From Prevotella sp. E13-27 (GTDB lineage Bacteria > Bacteroidota > Bacteroidia > Bacteroidales > Bacteroidaceae), in the NCBI RefSeq assembly GCF_023217965.1, contig NZ_JALPSC010000001.1, positions 806,001 to 870,000 of the forward strand: a stretch of 64,000 nucleotides of DNA. The letters run 5' to 3'. The notes beneath the pieces are model-generated. The model saw only the letters and a program-made list of their open reading frames with translations, did not search any database and had not been told where the DNA came from. The position numbers and the translations under genes are program-made. This document shows, piece by piece, positions 25,123-33,633 of the stretch (positions are counted from its first letter, which is position 1; every line of letters begins with the position of its first letter).

Positions 25123-25669
25123 CTTTTTGGTCGATAAAGTTGATGATTTCAAATAGTTCGTTGAGTGACATATCTTCAATCGGCTCCTTGAATTCCTCTG
25201 GAGCATCTTCCTCATCTTCATTCAGGTGGTCTGGGTAGGCAGGTTCCTCCTCATATTCCACTTGACAGATGTGATGATCCATGTAGATTGATGTGTAGTG
25301 CCGATTGACAACAATTCCGTTATCGTTGCAGTCTGTCACCTCGAATCCAAGTTTTACCCCCTTCTCCTTGGTGTTCCAGACATACTTCGCCAAGGCATTC
25401 AGTACGCTTTCCCTTGCGTCCGTGAATATAGCCATTAGCGGATTGATTTCGTTTCCCCATCGTTTGAAAGCATCTTCGGGTTTGTATAGGTCATCTGGAA
25501 ATGCCCATTTTATGCCCTGCTCATTAGATGTGATGGGTACAAGCCCCTGGCTTCTCCAGAACTCTTCGCCCTTGACAGGCATATTGAATCTTTTGAAGAA
25601 GCCCCTGTTCTCGCCCAGGGTGCGCCAGAAAACGGTTTCCCCAGACATGTACGGTTCTTTGTCTAACAT
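25103..25669 (-). CDS. Hypothetical protein with acidic tail
   Basis: A 188-aa protein with a mixed fold and a strongly acidic region near residue 150 (HLNEDEEDAPEEFKE). No motif was recognised. Its end overlaps the next gene of the cluster. Confidence 0.6.
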   Translation of the reverse strand: MLDKEPYMSGETVFWRTLGENRGFFKRFNMPVKGEEFWRSQGLVPITSNEQGIKWAFPDDLYKPEDAFKRWGNEINPLMAIFTDARESVLNALAKYVWNTKEKGVKLGFEVTDCNDNGIVVNRHYTSIYMDHHICQVEYEEEPAYPDHLNEDEEDAPEEFKEPIEDMSLNELFEIINFIDQKDGNSSR

Positions 25670-25688
25670 TGTTGTCTCTTTTTTGCTG

Positions 25689-25754
25689 CTATGCTAGTCT
25701 TTCAGCGAAACGCCAAACCCAGTCATAGTAGCGGTTAATAAATCTTCTAATCAT
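25689..25754 (-). CDS. 21-aa coupled peptide
   Basis: A very short frame, MIRRFINRYYDWVWRFAERL followed by one alanine, basic and aromatic. Its ATG overlaps the stop of the upstream gene (TAATG). It may be a real coupled peptide or chance. Confidence 0.3.
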   Translation of the reverse strand: MIRRFINRYYDWVWRFAERLA

Positions 25755-26050
25755 TAGTCCCATTCGTTTAAGTTCCACGATTCAATTTCATAGTTCACGC
25801 TGTAGCCCTGAGTCTGGTCGCTATCCTCGAAGTCCTTCCTGAGCCGACGTTTTATTTCAGCCTCACGTTGCCTCTTTGTAAGGGGTATCATTTCGTGGAT
25901 GCTCTCAAAGAACTCATGGTCATCTATTGCGTGGTTTTTCACGATGGCATTGACGGCAGCAGTCCTGGAGGTGAATACCCCCTTGAATTCCTTTTTTGCC
26001 GTACTATGCCAGGCATCTGTCTCAAAGACAGTGAATACTTGTCTTGCCAT
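25754..26050 (-). CDS. Hypothetical protein
   Basis: A 98-aa protein starting MARQVFTVFETDAWHS, with a basic helix in the middle (KRQREAEIKRRLRKDFED). It is similar in style to short single-domain mobile-element proteins. It is 5 bp from the serine recombinase gene upstream. Confidence 0.6.
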   Translation of the reverse strand: MARQVFTVFETDAWHSTAKKEFKGVFTSRTAAVNAIVKNHAIDDHEFFESIHEMIPLTKRQREAEIKRRLRKDFEDSDQTQGYSVNYEIESWNLNEWD

Positions 26051-26055
26051 AGTTT

Positions 26056-26748
26056 CTAATACTTAATGTTATACCTTTTCAGCAGCACAAACACCTGTGA
26101 TGGTCTGAACTCATATCCCTTGGAGGTTACGAATCCCTCCTTGTTCAGTTTGTCAGTCATTTCAGTAAGTGTCATGCCCTGCTCCGCTAGGATTCTCAGC
26201 ATAGCGACAGCCCTTTTGTTATTGGGGTTATCCTCTGCCTTTTTCCTGTTAGTCTTGTTGCTGTTCTCAATAGCCGTCTTATGTTTTCCCATCAGATGCT
26301 CCGGGTTGCCCAGCTTGCATCCTCTGGCTTTCTTGGCGGCTAATGCTTGTCTTGTTCTGGTACTGATAAGCTCTGCCTCATATTGACTAATGGAAGCCAA
26401 GATATGCAGTACCATCTTGTTCGCTTGTGGAAAATCGCAGAAAACGATCTCCACGTCAGAATCAAGTAGAGCGGAAAGGAAGCTCACATTTCTTGCCAGT
26501 CGGTCGAGTTTAGCCACAATCAGCTTTGCTCCATAAGTCCGGCACTGTGATAACGCTTCTTTTAACTTGGGTCGCCCCTTGTCAGTTTTGCGTCCGCTCT
26601 CTACTTCAACATACTCAAGAATCGGCTTTCTGTCACGAAGGTAATTGTGTATTATTTCCCTTTGTGCTTCAAGTCCAAGTCCTGAATATCCTTGCCTTTG
26701 TGTACTCACTCGCAGGTAAGCCACAAATCGCTCGTCGTTATTATACAT
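26056..26748 (-). CDS. Serine recombinase (resolvase/invertase type)
   Basis: A 230-aa protein. The N-terminal catalytic domain has the nucleophile motif YLRVSTQRQG (Ser near residue 15), SGRKTDKGRPKL and LIVAKLDRLAR with the active-site arginines. A short C-terminal HTH lies around residues 185-230. This is the small resolvase/invertase architecture, used for site-specific DNA inversion, dimer resolution or transposition. No inverted recombination site was found near it. It lies inside the leftward cluster with a 123-bp gap upstream. Confidence 0.9.
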   Translation of the reverse strand: MYNNDERFVAYLRVSTQRQGYSGLGLEAQREIIHNYLRDRKPILEYVEVESGRKTDKGRPKLKEALSQCRTYGAKLIVAKLDRLARNVSFLSALLDSDVEIVFCDFPQANKMVLHILASISQYEAELISTRTRQALAAKKARGCKLGNPEHLMGKHKTAIENSNKTNRKKAEDNPNNKRAVAMLRILAEQGMTLTEMTDKLNKEGFVTSKGYEFRPSQVFVLLKRYNIKY

Positions 26749-26871
26749 TTTTTAACATGGTTTTCAGTTATTAGACGTCCGTCTTGTATTTGAAAATCCG
26801 TATCAAGGAAAGGAGAATATACCATATTCCGATATTTCACGAAACAGGCATATTTCCCCCATCCCGTCCTT

Positions 26872-27270
26872 TTAGAGAATAATGATTTCCATAGGTCTGA
26901 CTTTCTCAGGATTGTCGGGGTCTTTGAGAAACGGATATTCCTCAGATACCCTTTTCTCGTAATTCTCGACATTCTCCACAGCGTCATCTATTACAGAAAT
27001 CAGATTGTCAAGGAAAATGGACTCGTGTCTTTCCTTCGTTTCTCCAGATTCGGAGATAAGGCAGACTTCAAACAAATCCTCTCCTTCATTCAGCGTTACT
27101 TGTACCAAGCCAGTGTGCTTGAAGCCCTGGACGTGGAACTCGATACCGTACTTGATCGGTTTCAGGCTCTCAGGGTCTAAGCCCCAAGACGAAACGATGT
27201 CAATTCGGGTTTTGAGAATGGATAGTATGTACTTCCCAATCTCGATGTCATGCTGTTCAATCTTTGCCAT
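26872..27270 (-). CDS. Hypothetical protein
   Basis: A 132-aa protein starting MAKIEQHDIEIGKYI. It has a helical start, a beta middle (YGIEFHVQGFKHTGLVQVTL) and an acidic helical end. No family was recognised. The ATG at 27270 was chosen over an in-frame start nine codons earlier that overlaps the preceding gene. Confidence 0.55.
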   Translation of the reverse strand: MAKIEQHDIEIGKYILSILKTRIDIVSSWGLDPESLKPIKYGIEFHVQGFKHTGLVQVTLNEGEDLFEVCLISESGETKERHESIFLDNLISVIDDAVENVENYEKRVSEEYPFLKDPDNPEKVRPMEIIIL

Positions 27271-27281
27271 GATGATTCTCT

Positions 27282-27623
27282 TTAAAAGAAGCAGCACTCT
27301 ATGTAGCTCCAGTTTGGTGCTGACTGCTCCATGAACTGCTCCATGATTCGTATTACCTCTTCACGCTCGTATTCCAGAGCTTCCAAGGCGTTGTCAATAG
27401 TCTCTTGTGCATCAGCATCGAGTTTGTCATAGCTTCTAAGGGTGTCTATTCCCTTTTGCCAGTCCTCTTTGCTGACTTCAAAATCGTCATCCCACGTCTC
27501 TCCTGTATAGTACACGTCAAGTGCATCCAGGAGGTCGTGGAACTCACTGATTTTCCAATTAAAGTGAGCGGAGTCTGACCACTCAACTTCGTACTTTCTT
27601 GCTATGTGAAGTCTTTTTCCCAT
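27282..27623 (-). CDS. Hypothetical acidic protein
   Basis: A 113-aa, mostly helical acidic protein (WDDDFEVSKEDWQKG). It ends with a Cys-Cys-Phe-Phe tail. It is 3 bp from the YopX gene upstream and has no known family. Confidence 0.6.
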   Translation of the reverse strand: MGKRLHIARKYEVEWSDSAHFNWKISEFHDLLDALDVYYTGETWDDDFEVSKEDWQKGIDTLRSYDKLDADAQETIDNALEALEYEREEVIRIMEQFMEQSAPNWSYIECCFF

Positions 27624-27626
27624 GCG

Positions 27627-28076
27627 TTATGTTTTTGATTGTTCTTGTTTGTAGCCCCTCAGTAGTTCCGGGTTCTCCATGATGTTACCGATGACATAAG
27701 CCTTTTCCCCATGAACTGCGTCATAGAGATTCCATTTGCTGCATGTCTCGATGTTATCTGGGTCACTCGCAATCACGAAGGAGCCGTTGAAATACACTAC
27801 CAAACCGATAATCTCCGAATGGAAAAACTCTCGGTCGGGCATCCTCAGAATGTCACCCTCAAAAATCTCATTGATGGTGTCGCTTGCTTTCCTGGCATTA
27901 ATATCCATGATGCCAGTTCCTATCCCGATGGAGTCAGGATTGCAAGTATAGAATACCGTTGTCCCTCGGTTGTCTATTGTTATTCCTACCCGATGGAGCA
28001 AAACGGTCTTCCGATGTTGCAGGTCGCCATAGTGCCAACCGTTCACATCTTGTCCTCTGAATTTGTATTTTCTCAT
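27627..28076 (-). CDS. YopX-family protein
   Basis: A 149-aa protein with the YopX start MRKYKFRGQDVNGWHYGDL and the internal NEIFEGDIL and AYVIGNIMENPELL motifs. YopX proteins are phage and mobile-element proteins of unknown function. It is encoded 2 bp from the next upstream gene. Confidence 0.85.
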   Translation of the reverse strand: MRKYKFRGQDVNGWHYGDLQHRKTVLLHRVGITIDNRGTTVFYTCNPDSIGIGTGIMDINARKASDTINEIFEGDILRMPDREFFHSEIIGLVVYFNGSFVIASDPDNIETCSKWNLYDAVHGEKAYVIGNIMENPELLRGYKQEQSKT

Positions 28077-28078
28077 TT

Positions 28079-28318
28079 CTAATCGTCAATTACTATGTTC
28101 GTTGCCAGTCCGACACTCTCATAGGTGTCATCAAGGAAGGCTCCGAACCTTGCGTTGTTTACCATCACGACCCTTGCCAGTCTGAGGTCTACACGATTGA
28201 TGTTCTTCCTCACGATGTCCTTCAGGTCGTTTGCTGTCTTGATGCCCTTCTTTCGGATGATGTCAACCACATAGTCAACATATTCCTGGAAGAGCGCGTC
28301 GTATTGTCTCTGATCCAT
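28079..28318 (-). CDS. Small helical hypothetical protein
   Basis: A 79-aa, mainly helical protein (DALFQEYVDYVVDIIRKKG). No motif was recognised. It is 2 bp from the YopX gene. Confidence 0.6.
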   Translation of the reverse strand: MDQRQYDALFQEYVDYVVDIIRKKGIKTANDLKDIVRKNINRVDLRLARVVMVNNARFGAFLDDTYESVGLATNIVIDD

Positions 28319-28325
28319 TGTTTCT

Positions 28326-28571
28326 TTACGGTATGAAAGTTTTGTTTACTACAGTTTTATAATGCCTGTACCCATTAGCATCTGCCTGGGGAATCCGTAC
28401 TTTAGTCCATACGATTTTCCACCAAGGGTTGTCCTTGGGGTCAGGCTTCTCGTCCATGAGCATATCCACTACGGGCTTGTGTAATGGGAACACGCAGGTC
28501 AATGCTCGTCGTTTGCTGCCCTCACTGAGACTTGCCCAGTATTTGAGGCTCATCTTCGTTGTCTTTGCCAT
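28326..28571 (-). CDS. Hypothetical protein
   Basis: An 81-aa protein starting MAKTTKMSLKYWASLSEGSK. It contains a WWKIVWTKVRIPQ segment. The ATG at 28571 lies just after the stop of the upstream 46-aa gene. No family was recognised. Confidence 0.55.
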   Translation of the reverse strand: MAKTTKMSLKYWASLSEGSKRRALTCVFPLHKPVVDMLMDEKPDPKDNPWWKIVWTKVRIPQADANGYRHYKTVVNKTFIP

Positions 28572-28573
28572 AC

Positions 28574-28714
28574 TCAATCTTCTGTTATACAGTTCTCACG
28601 GAGGGAGTGGAGAATGTGCCTGACGATTCTCCTTTTTCTCCCCTCGTCATCTTCATCCACCAGATTTCTCAGGCAGATTTCGATGTTATGATACAATGTT
28701 TCACTTATCACCAT
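28574..28714 (-). CDS. 46-aa hypothetical protein
   Basis: The frame reads MVISETLYHNIEICLRNLVD and then a charged EDDEGRKRR segment. It overlaps the end of the upstream gene by 14 bp and ends 2 bp before the next start, fitting the coupled layout. Confidence 0.5.
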   Translation of the reverse strand: MVISETLYHNIEICLRNLVDEDDEGRKRRIVRHILHSLRENCITED

Positions 28715-29249
28715 AGTATTGAAATGCGTCTTGTCGGTGTACTTTGCCGAAGGTCAGGGCAATGTCGTGGTAGTTCATGCCGTCTAATGCGGCATCACCA
28801 CAATATCGCTCGATTCTTTCCTTCAGTTCTGGTATGGTTTCACATATCTCAATGGTTGGATAGAGGATAATGAGAGGTCTGAATGATACCCTGCTTCCAT
28901 CTTCATCACATTCTATTGCAATGCCGTCGTAGAAGTCGAAGTAGAGTTCCATTTCATCTGAATCATAGTCTCGTCTGTCTGTCAGGTCAAAATCCAACTC
29001 TTTCGGATAGATAATGATGTCCTCGACAAAATGATCCAATGTCTCTCGTTGCGTAAATGGTCTGTATCTGAACTCCGTCCTGCAAAAGAAGAAGTCCTTG
29101 TACTTACCATCAAACTTGCCACTCACGATATAGTTGCCGTCCACGAAACGCTCTGCGTCCTCCTGGGTCAGCTTCTCATCCTGTGTGGTCATCTGAATCT
29201 CAATAGTTCTCTGAACCTTGAAATTCCTGAATGCTTTGTTCTGTTTCAT
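28701..29249 (-). CDS. Hypothetical protein
   Basis: A 182-aa protein starting MKQNKAFRNFKVQRTIEIQM. The RTIEIQMTTQDEKLTQEDAE segment resembles the start of the 121-aa protein encoded at 30898-31263 (KRTIDIEITVPMNETQQE), so the two may be distant paralogues. It is acidic and beta-rich, and the function is unknown. Confidence 0.6.
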   Translation of the reverse strand: MKQNKAFRNFKVQRTIEIQMTTQDEKLTQEDAERFVDGNYIVSGKFDGKYKDFFFCRTEFRYRPFTQRETLDHFVEDIIIYPKELDFDLTDRRDYDSDEMELYFDFYDGIAIECDEDGSRVSFRPLIILYPTIEICETIPELKERIERYCGDAALDGMNYHDIALTFGKVHRQDAFQYYGDK

Positions 29250-29398
29250 AAGCCGCGATTCTGATTTAGGCAGAAAGCCATGAACTTATCCAGTTGCCTC
29301 TCGTCAATGAGTTCAACCAGGAAATGTATCTGTGCTTCCAGCTTCTTTATCCGTTTCTCTACAGGGCTTACGCCATCCTTGTAATTCCTATTTCCCAT
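29246..29398 (-). CDS. 50-aa coiled-coil-like protein
   Basis: The frame reads MGNRNYKDGVSPVEKRIKKL, then a helical EAQIHFLVELIDERQLDKF. Its stop overlaps the start of the downstream gene (ATGA) and its start overlaps the end of the upstream zinc-finger gene by 11 bp. A small helical protein with no known family. Confidence 0.5.
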   Translation of the reverse strand: MGNRNYKDGVSPVEKRIKKLEAQIHFLVELIDERQLDKFMAFCLNQNRGL

Positions 29399-29621
29399 AG
29401 TATTCCTTCATATAGCAGGCTTCACAAAGGGAGCCATAATCGTTAACATCACTACGGGTCATCGGTTTCCCACAATAGTCACAATGCCGTACCGTCTCAT
29501 GGTGAACATGAAAGGCCGTCTGGAAAAGTGGGTGCTTCGCATTCTTCTTGCCATAGAGGAATTCCATCTGCTGACGGCGTTTCCTCTGGGCTGGGGTTTC
29601 TTTCTTTGTTTTTGTTGCCAT
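29388..29621 (-). CDS. Small zinc-finger protein
   Basis: A 77-aa protein with a basic N-terminus and one C4-type finger (CDYCGKPM ... CEACYMKEYYGK) at the end. It probably binds zinc and perhaps nucleic acid. It is encoded 1 bp from the next upstream gene. Confidence 0.65.
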   Translation of the reverse strand: MATKTKKETPAQRKRRQQMEFLYGKKNAKHPLFQTAFHVHHETVRHCDYCGKPMTRSDVNDYGSLCEACYMKEYYGK

Positions 29622-29622
29622 A

Positions 29623-30099
29623 TCAATCTTTCAGTTTGTCGTTATACTTGCTGTAAACGTATTCCAAGAGGATTGACCGCATGACACGGGCTTTGTCGGT
29701 CTCATCATAGCAGAAGTAGTATGTCCTGCCATTGCCATAGCGGTCTAACCTTCGGATCTCCCCTCGGAAATTGCCACGTCGGAAGAAATCGTCATATTCC
29801 TCCGATGTGTTAGTATCGGTATTCTCGTACTGGATATAGAAATCCAAGAAGAGTTTACCCTTAATCAGCTCAACACTCTCAACAGTCGAATTCCAGTTGT
29901 TGCCTTTACGTCTGTCATAGCCGATTCTGAGCTGCTTGTCCCGGCTCTTGTAGAGCCTACTGCCAGCCTCTTTCACAATCTTGGTGATAGTGGCCTCAGT
30001 CGTTGCCATTAACTCAGCTTCCGAAAGAGAATTGATAATCTCCAGTTTCTTCTTTGGCTGTGTTCTGGTAAAAATGATTTGATTGATGTTTGTTGCCAT
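29623..30099 (-). CDS. Hypothetical protein
   Basis: A 158-aa protein starting MATNINQIIFTRTQPKKK. It has a beta-helix mix with a FRRGNFRGEIRRLDRYGNG segment. The ATG at 30099 follows an AT-rich leader (ACAAAACAATT) that recurs before several genes of this cluster and supports this start. The function is unknown. Confidence 0.6.
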   Translation of the reverse strand: MATNINQIIFTRTQPKKKLEIINSLSEAELMATTEATITKIVKEAGSRLYKSRDKQLRIGYDRRKGNNWNSTVESVELIKGKLFLDFYIQYENTDTNTSEEYDDFFRRGNFRGEIRRLDRYGNGRTYYFCYDETDKARVMRSILLEYVYSKYNDKLKD

Positions 30100-30124
30100 A
30101 ATTGTTTTGTTATTTAATTGTTCG

Positions 30125-30814
30125 TTAATCGTCCTCTCTGAAGGCTGCATGTTTCTCGTCCAGAAGCAGGTAGTAGTGACCGTTACCACAGCCCCTATAC
30201 TCTTCCGAATACCATGCCCTTTCACCTTCAGGATTATACTCTACGCTGTTGTCGTATGATACAGTCCACCGCATAGAGTATTTCCTTTTCTCATTCAGGG
30301 CTTCTAACCAGCCCCTCTTGATCCAGTCGTTATAAGCACCACCCCAGTTGATTGTGATGATGCCACGCTTGGAGAGTAAGCTATAATACATGTCAGGTGA
30401 AATATGCTCGATGCCATGTTCCTGCATGAATGTATTATGCTCGTCGTATTCACACTTACAGAGATATTCCAAGTCCTCATCATTCAGCTGCTGTAGCTTC
30501 ATCATGTTTTCCAGAATGTCAGGCCACAGTCCGCTTGCCGTGAGGTACTTGATGATATTCTTAGTGTTCCGCTTGCAAATCGTGACTTTATCGGTGTCCT
30601 TTGTGATAGGCTCAACCTTTCGCCACAATTCTTCAAATCCGATGCACCTCCCCCTGGTTCTGCTGCGTTTCTTGAACTCGCATACAAAGCCGTCGGTGGA
30701 GATAAACATTCGCTTCCGTTCCTTTGTCCCATCAGCATAGGTGACAAGGAAGTTGTAGTTGCTGGAGTCATGGATTGATTTCTCCACGATCTCCTTTACC
30801 TGTGAGTGATTCAT
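30125..30814 (-). CDS. Hypothetical protein
   Basis: A 229-aa protein. It has a helical N-terminus, a basic KKRSRTRGRCIGFEELW segment and an aromatic-rich C-terminus (GCGNGHYYLLLDEK). No family was recognised. Confidence 0.6.
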   Translation of the reverse strand: MNHSQVKEIVEKSIHDSSNYNFLVTYADGTKERKRMFISTDGFVCEFKKRSRTRGRCIGFEELWRKVEPITKDTDKVTICKRNTKNIIKYLTASGLWPDILENMMKLQQLNDEDLEYLCKCEYDEHNTFMQEHGIEHISPDMYYSLLSKRGIITINWGGAYNDWIKRGWLEALNEKRKYSMRWTVSYDNSVEYNPEGERAWYSEEYRGCGNGHYYLLLDEKHAAFREDD

Positions 30815-30817
30815 ACG

Positions 30818-30901
30818 CTATAACACCACAAAGAAGAAGTCTGGGTAGTTGATAAACAGATTCCAGACCCCTTCGTATATTTGTCCTATAATTGCTTTCA
30901 T
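30818..30901 (-). CDS. 27-aa coupled peptide
   Basis: A short hydrophobic frame, MKAIIGQIYEGVWNLFINYP followed by DFFFVVL. Its ATG overlaps the stop of the upstream gene. It may be a membrane-active peptide or chance. Confidence 0.35.
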   Translation of the reverse strand: MKAIIGQIYEGVWNLFINYPDFFFVVL

Positions 30902-31263
30902 GCTGCGTATTCCTCAATCTTCTTTAACTCACCATTCTTTAGCTTGCCGTACCATGCCTTATTGACTAGGTATGAACACGGCTCGATGGTGTCGCCTGAG
31001 ATAAAATCACAGTTCTCATAGAAGCCCTCATATTCACTTAGTTCTTGTGATTCGGGCCAGCTAACCACCATAACAGAATCCTGGTCATCCAATACAGGTG
31101 CCATTCTTATGTCTCTGATGATGTGGTTCATGTCAACTTTCTCCAATGTCCCTTCTGCTCTGAAATTGCAGTCGATCCATTGTTCAGTTTCCTGTTGCGT
31201 CTCATTCATCGGGACTGTTATCTCGATGTCGATGGTACGCTTGATGTGAATTGTCTTATTCAT
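30898..31263 (-). CDS. Hypothetical protein
   Basis: A 121-aa acidic protein starting MNKTIHIKRTIDIEITVPM. Its start resembles that of the 182-aa protein encoded at 28701-29249. The C-terminus is lysine- and glutamate-rich. The function is unknown. Confidence 0.6.
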   Translation of the reverse strand: MNKTIHIKRTIDIEITVPMNETQQETEQWIDCNFRAEGTLEKVDMNHIIRDIRMAPVLDDQDSVMVVSWPESQELSEYEGFYENCDFISGDTIEPCSYLVNKAWYGKLKNGELKKIEEYAA

Positions 31264-31270
31264 TGTCGTT

Positions 31271-31504
31271 TTACTTTTTAATGAAATACTCGATTGAAGA
31301 GTGTACCAGGATGTAATGTGTCCTGGTCACTCTCGTTTGTTCTTCGTAGGGATTGTAAAAGTCCATACACAAAGCATCGTATAGCTCTGGCAGATACTTC
31401 TTAATCCGTCGTTTCAGCCACTTGTAGTTAAGCGGCTTACTCCCTTTCATCAGTCGGTTCCAGCGTTCTATACCGATTCCGATACAGGTACATTCCAGAT
31501 ACAT
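31271..31504 (-). CDS. Conserved mobile-element hypothetical protein
   Basis: A 77-aa protein starting MYLECTCIGIGIERWNRLMK and ending in THYILVHSSIEYFIKK. I recognise this layout as a small family common in Bacteroidales mobile elements. The function is unknown. Its start overlaps the stop of the upstream gene by one base. Confidence 0.7.
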   Translation of the reverse strand: MYLECTCIGIGIERWNRLMKGSKPLNYKWLKRRIKKYLPELYDALCMDFYNPYEEQTRVTRTHYILVHSSIEYFIKK

Positions 31505-31794
31505 CAGATGAAGGGCAAATAGATTTCGTCGAGGAGGTGCGACTCAACCATTTTCTTGGCTGCTTCGTGACTCCCCTTGTTCCGTAGGTCAAAACCATAA
31601 TTGTCGCTCGCCATCACATGAATCATAGCGACAAAGGTTCTCATTACTTCTTGCTGTAGAGTACGGTGTTGAACAGTCATACCCATAGCAAACTTTTCAG
31701 GTTTCCAACCCATAGAGTTAACAGCGTCTGCAAGTGCTTCTGCTGCCTTGTACTCACGAGTCTCTTTCAATGTTTCTAATTCTAAAAAATCCAT
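31504..31794 (-). CDS. Hypothetical protein
   Basis: A 96-aa helical protein (EYKAAEALADAVNSMGWKPE). No motif was recognised. It is preceded by the recurring AT-rich leader and an 83-bp gap. Confidence 0.6.
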   Translation of the reverse strand: MDFLELETLKETREYKAAEALADAVNSMGWKPEKFAMGMTVQHRTLQQEVMRTFVAMIHVMASDNYGFDLRNKGSHEAAKKMVESHLLDEIYLPFI

Positions 31795-31877
31795 TTGTTT
31801 CTTGTTTTTAATTGTCCTTTAATTGAAAAGGCCAGGAATATTGCTACCCCCAGCCCATCCATTTTTTAGTTGTTTTC

Positions 31878-32813
31878 TTACACAGCAATCGACAGGCTTC
31901 CCGCTACCTCAGACACTCTCATGTACTGGTCATAGTCATATTCAGGATGGTCGGTCTTGAATAGTGCCAGGTTAAATGATGAGCGTTGGGTAGGCAGTTT
32001 TCTTGTAAGCCTCATTGTGTCGGTTGCCCAGGTTCTCACGTTCTTCAACTCCATGTCTTTGAGAATCTTGGCCTTGATGCCGTTCAGTTTCTCTTCGATG
32101 GCTGCTTTCGTCTGGATAAGCTCACGGATAATAGCCTCCTGTGAACGATATTCCTCTGGAATGCCGTATGGATTGATGAATTGTTCACCTCGTAGGTCTG
32201 TTGCCAACAAATCCTCACATATTTCAGAGGGGATTCTGTTGACAAAGATAATCTCGCTGATATGGTCGAAAGTACCGTCCTTCTTCTGCTTGTTACGCAG
32301 ATGGATGATGAACAGTCGGCCAACCTTTGCTCCACGGTTCTGACGCTCGAAAAGCATGGCATAGATACTTAGCTGCCATCTTGCCTTCTCGGTCTTTTCC
32401 TGCGTCATCTGCCCATAAGTCTTGATGTCTCCAAGGTCAAAGGTATCATCGGACACCCTGTAAACCTTGTCAATCTGACTTGCATAATCCTTTCCATCTG
32501 TCACGGTGTACTCGGACGCTTCGTGAGTGAGATTAAATTCTGAGCACAAGGATATGTAATCAATGACCTCCTGGGTCCCGTCACATATCCAGTTCGCATC
32601 GAAGTCCTCGCATGATGCGTGAACTCCAGTTCCGTATTCCGCTGCTGCATCTACGATATGCTTTGGAATACCCTCAAACTCTGTCGGGAAGAACTGCCTC
32701 TGCAAGACAGGTGTGATACCCGAAAGGAATTTGTCACCTAACAAGTAGGTATGATCCTCGGCGTTGAAAATAACACCGGAATCCTTCAGTTTGATTTTCT
32801 TCTTTGCTGCCAT
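31878..32813 (-). CDS. PD-(D/E)XK exonuclease, RecB/Cas4-like
   Basis: A 311-aa protein. The nuclease core includes ASQIDKVYR (about 111-119), FDLGDIKTYG (about 125-134) and the RecB-type motif KARWQLSIYA (about 143-152). This family trims DNA ends. It is encoded 3 bp after a DUF1071 annealing protein, forming a phage-like recombination pair (exonuclease plus single-strand annealing protein). It probably serves recombination-dependent replication or integration of the element. Confidence 0.8.
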   Translation of the reverse strand: MAAKKKIKLKDSGVIFNAEDHTYLLGDKFLSGITPVLQRQFFPTEFEGIPKHIVDAAAEYGTGVHASCEDFDANWICDGTQEVIDYISLCSEFNLTHEASEYTVTDGKDYASQIDKVYRVSDDTFDLGDIKTYGQMTQEKTEKARWQLSIYAMLFERQNRGAKVGRLFIIHLRNKQKKDGTFDHISEIIFVNRIPSEICEDLLATDLRGEQFINPYGIPEEYRSQEAIIRELIQTKAAIEEKLNGIKAKILKDMELKNVRTWATDTMRLTRKLPTQRSSFNLALFKTDHPEYDYDQYMRVSEVAGSLSIAV

Positions 32814-32816
32814 AGT

Positions 32817-33620
32817 TTAAGCTGCTTGTTGAAGTTCGTATTTTCTCAATGTGAATAAAGCCTTGATAGCTTCGTTGCCCTCCACCTCGTTCTTGTGTTG
32901 GTTGTAGAGAGCCAAGAGAGAGTTGGTATCTTGCATTGCTGCAATAGCGGCTTTGATACCAGCATAGCGGTCATTGGCAGGCTGTGTAGGCTGTTGTGCC
33001 GTCCTGCCCTTTCTCGTTGCCGTAGCCTTCTTCGGCTTCACCTCTGCTGTTGTTGGAGCAGGAATCGTAGCCGTTGAAGTTGCAGTGGAATCCTCAGAAC
33101 CAGTTGCGTTCTCTGGAAGATCCTCACCTGCATAGATGTAGAGTCCAAGCCCAAACATTGCCAGGTTCTTGACCAGGCATCGCATAAGGGTCTTGTTGAT
33201 GTCGAACATGGAAACTGCCTCCACCGTCTTGTTGACATATTGGCGGTTGTTCCTGTCCCAGACCTGATACTCATAAGGCTCCAGCTTCATGGGTTTCTGA
33301 GCACCGTTGAGAACTGGTAGCCACATCTGATGGGTCTGTTCGTTAGCCGTCACTTCTGTAAAGACCATCACGCCAATGGCAGGGTCAATGAAGTACGGCA
33401 GATTGGTTGTCGGGTTGTTGATAATGCGATAGGTGGCTGAAGGATAGACCTTTTTGAATTCACCCCAGGCATTAGCCCATGACAGGTATGTGAGATTGTC
33501 GCGCTTCTCACACTTGTCATTCACGTTAAGTGAACGGAGGGCCTCGAAAAACGCTGCCCTGATTTCGTCCTGGCTTGCTCCCTCTGGAAGTCCAGCCAAA
33601 ATTTCATTGCTTTTACACAT
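32817..33620 (-). CDS. DUF1071 (Sak3-like) single-strand annealing protein
   Basis: A 267-aa protein. The DUF1071 core holds LTYLSWANAWGEFKKVYP (about 43-60), VFTEVT (about 86-91), MWLPVLNGAQKPMK (about 99-112) and MFDINKTLMRCLVKNLAM (about 138-155). A low-complexity T/A/P linker leads to a helical C-terminal part. DUF1071 proteins anneal single-stranded DNA, like Redβ or Erf. Its neighbour is the PD-(D/E)XK exonuclease. An AT-rich leader precedes the ATG at 33620. Confidence 0.85.
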   Translation of the reverse strand: MCKSNEILAGLPEGASQDEIRAAFFEALRSLNVNDKCEKRDNLTYLSWANAWGEFKKVYPSATYRIINNPTTNLPYFIDPAIGVMVFTEVTANEQTHQMWLPVLNGAQKPMKLEPYEYQVWDRNNRQYVNKTVEAVSMFDINKTLMRCLVKNLAMFGLGLYIYAGEDLPENATGSEDSTATSTATIPAPTTAEVKPKKATATRKGRTAQQPTQPANDRYAGIKAAIAAMQDTNSLLALYNQHKNEVEGNEAIKALFTLRKYELQQAA

Positions 33621-33633
33621 AATTGTTTGTTGT

